Assembly (NCBI RefSeq): GCF_019649055.1 | Contig: NW_026570247.1 | Coordinates: forward strand, 992,001 to 1,056,000 | DNA length: 64,000 bases | Source of the DNA: Paramacrobiotus metropolitanus | Lineage: Eukaryota > Tardigrada > Eutardigrada > Parachela > Macrobiotidae | Direction: 5' to 3' | Part shown: in pieces, positions 63,011 to 64,000 of the stretch | Layout of the letters: every line of letters begins with the position of its first letter | Position numbering within the stretch: the stretch's first letter is position 1 | Notes under the pieces: generated by a model | Told to the model about the DNA's origin: nothing | Seen by the model: the letters and a program-made list of their open reading frames with translations, nothing else | Database searches by the model: none | Made by a program: the position numbers and the translations under genes

Positions 63011-64000
63011 TCCCAACTTGAGACACCTAGGAGCGGACATTACGCTCAGAAAAAAAGAAACTGCGAGGTCGAGAACCGACCCGGCGGAGAACCAGCCTGC
63101 CTGAGAAACGGCACCGTCGAGAAACGACGTGGACTTTCGGAATGGATACTTCTTTTATTCTTTTGCAGATTCCAGACAGCAGACGTTAACCACGAACAAG
63201 CCAAAAATGCCAACCACATAAGTTAGCCGGATTCTTTGGCCGGACCCGGAAATGTGTGGTCAGACCTGGGTATTTCGGTTCTTTCACCGTACCGTTACGT
63301 CCTCCAAGGAATCCCCTGGAAAGAACTGGGCAACCGACCTCAGTTCCCCAGCATGGCATTAGCAGATCGCGAACTAGATCAGAACCACATCTGCTACACC
63401 GGAGCCAACAGACGCCCCGGCTTGCTAACATAGCATATCGTGAACCACGTTCTGCTACCGAAGAAAATTACTCCGGCCAACCGACTCCGGAGCGCAGACC
63501 GAGAGGATGACGCTAAAATTGTACGGAAAACCGGACTCCGAGCGTTCCCTACAATGTTCGCCTGGCACCCTTGGCCGACTTTGGAACCAGGGTAACCGAC
63601 CAGTAACTTTCGTCACCGCAGACAGTGGTATCTTCTTCGGTTCGGAATGTCACATGGTTCGGCATTGACCACAAAAGTCAAAACCGACCTGCTACGACAT
63701 GGCATAAGTGACACACCCAAGGCAGGAGCGAAGAACCGGATTCCGCCCAGAAGCCCAATCGACGCACATCGTTAACCGCGAATAACTACCTCAGCCGACC
63801 ACAGAAGTCGACTACTCCCGAGGTAGCCACCTAAAAAGGAGAATGGCGCAGATCGTGCCATTAAACCACGACCTCTTTATTACGACTCGGATAACTTAGC
63901 CGACCACAGAAGTCGGTGAAGTTTCAACTTTACATCCGAACGACAAGTCGTACGAAAGGATATACCCAACACAGACCGTGTTGGATAACCACGATCCACT
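63011..64000 (+). other. Non-coding region downstream of pol, hairpin-rich
   Basis: No ORF over 85 codons is credible. It differs from copy B's sequence after pol (26016-26267), so the copies have diverged here or carry different spacers. Five clear hairpins are listed separately. The element continues past the window edge. Confidence 0.6.
63361..63984 (+). repeat. Cluster of hairpins after pol
   Basis: AGCAGAT/ATCTGCT at 63361-63395; TGAC-CACAAAA-GTCA at 63666-63680; CGAC-CACAGAA-GTCG nested in CTACCTC/GAGGTAG at 63786-63826; CCGAC-CACAGAA-GTCGG at 63900-63916; CCAACAC-AGACC-GTGTTGG at 63966-63984. Two of the inner ones share the 7-nt loop seen inside pol and the pre-gag ORF. Confidence 0.75.

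Larger units (their letters stand above)
49166..64000 (+). mobile_element. Giant Ty3/gypsy-like LTR element, copy C, 5' 14.8 kb
   Basis: Best preserved copy: LTR, leader, pre-gag ORF, Gag, Pol and the start of the downstream region. The right end lies outside the window. Pol catalytic residues for RT and integrase are intact, and interruptions are limited to two frame changes (near 54826 and 56396-56402), so the copy is either young or uses frameshifting. Compared with an ordinary gypsy element of 5-8 kb, the part before the end of pol is already 13.8 kb because of a 1.2-kb leader, a 2.9-kb extra ORF and long linkers inside Pol. A candidate target duplicate GAAAT precedes the LTR at 49161-49165. 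Confidence 0.85.

Overview
The window is animal-like nuclear DNA, almost entirely mobile-element sequence. Evidence: reading frames join across GT/AG introns in matching phase, polyadenylation signals follow genes and LTRs, and the protein families are eukaryotic (Ty3/gypsy Gag-Pol, MULE transposase with SWIM finger, Ulp1 protease with PHD finger, non-LTR reverse transcriptases). I see no bacterial operon, rRNA or tRNA. The one likely host gene (48027-48953) resembles, from memory only, a lineage-expanded family I associate with tardigrades; treat that placement as a weak hint.

Three related giant Ty3/gypsy-type LTR elements dominate. Copy A (1-7871) is the 3' end: a partial ORF with four winged-helix-like segments, a small Cys-rich ORF, a 558-residue ORF, 2 kb of hairpin-rich non-coding DNA and a 430-bp LTR. 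Copy B (22022-41278) is decayed and lies in two opposite-facing pieces. LTR, leader, pre-gag ORF and protease are on the minus strand (37435-41278). RNase H, integrase and accessory ORFs are on the plus strand (22022-33480). The pieces meet within about 10 bp on the intact copy, as if an inversion had cut one element. Copy C (49166 to beyond 64000) is the best preserved: 506-bp LTR, 1.2-kb leader, 959-residue coiled-coil ORF, Gag with zinc knuckle, and a Pol of about 2.5 thousand residues with protease, RT, RNase H and integrase catalytic residues in place. Overlaying the copies suggests a full element of about 28 kb, with roughly half its length in ORFs not found in ordinary gypsy elements.

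The most unusual signal is a family of short hairpins scattered through these elements. The type form CCGACCACAGAAGTCGG (5-bp stem, 7-nt loop) occurs inside reading frames, where it encodes Pro-Thr-Thr-Glu-Val-Gly, and also in non-coding leader and 3' regions. Stems change between sites while staying complementary. In copy A the same design appears with a TAGAANT loop. This recalls in-frame palindromic elements of Rickettsia, but inside a eukaryotic retroelement.

Between A and B (8486-19138) lie two halves of what appears to be one MULE/ZSWIM-type gene, tail to tail: MULE transposase plus SWIM finger on the plus strand, and AT-hook, Ulp1 protease and PHD finger in five exons on the minus strand. 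Both halves carry disabling changes. Three fragments of one non-LTR family with a C-terminal nuclease-like domain (19152-21053, 33480-35300, 43145-43800), a second non-LTR fragment, a PIF/Harbinger-like MITE, a foldback repeat and a small palindromic insertion fill the rest. Long stretches at 11.1-13.8, 21.1-22.0, 35.3-37.4, 41.3-42.8 and 45.2-48.0 kb hold no gene I can defend.
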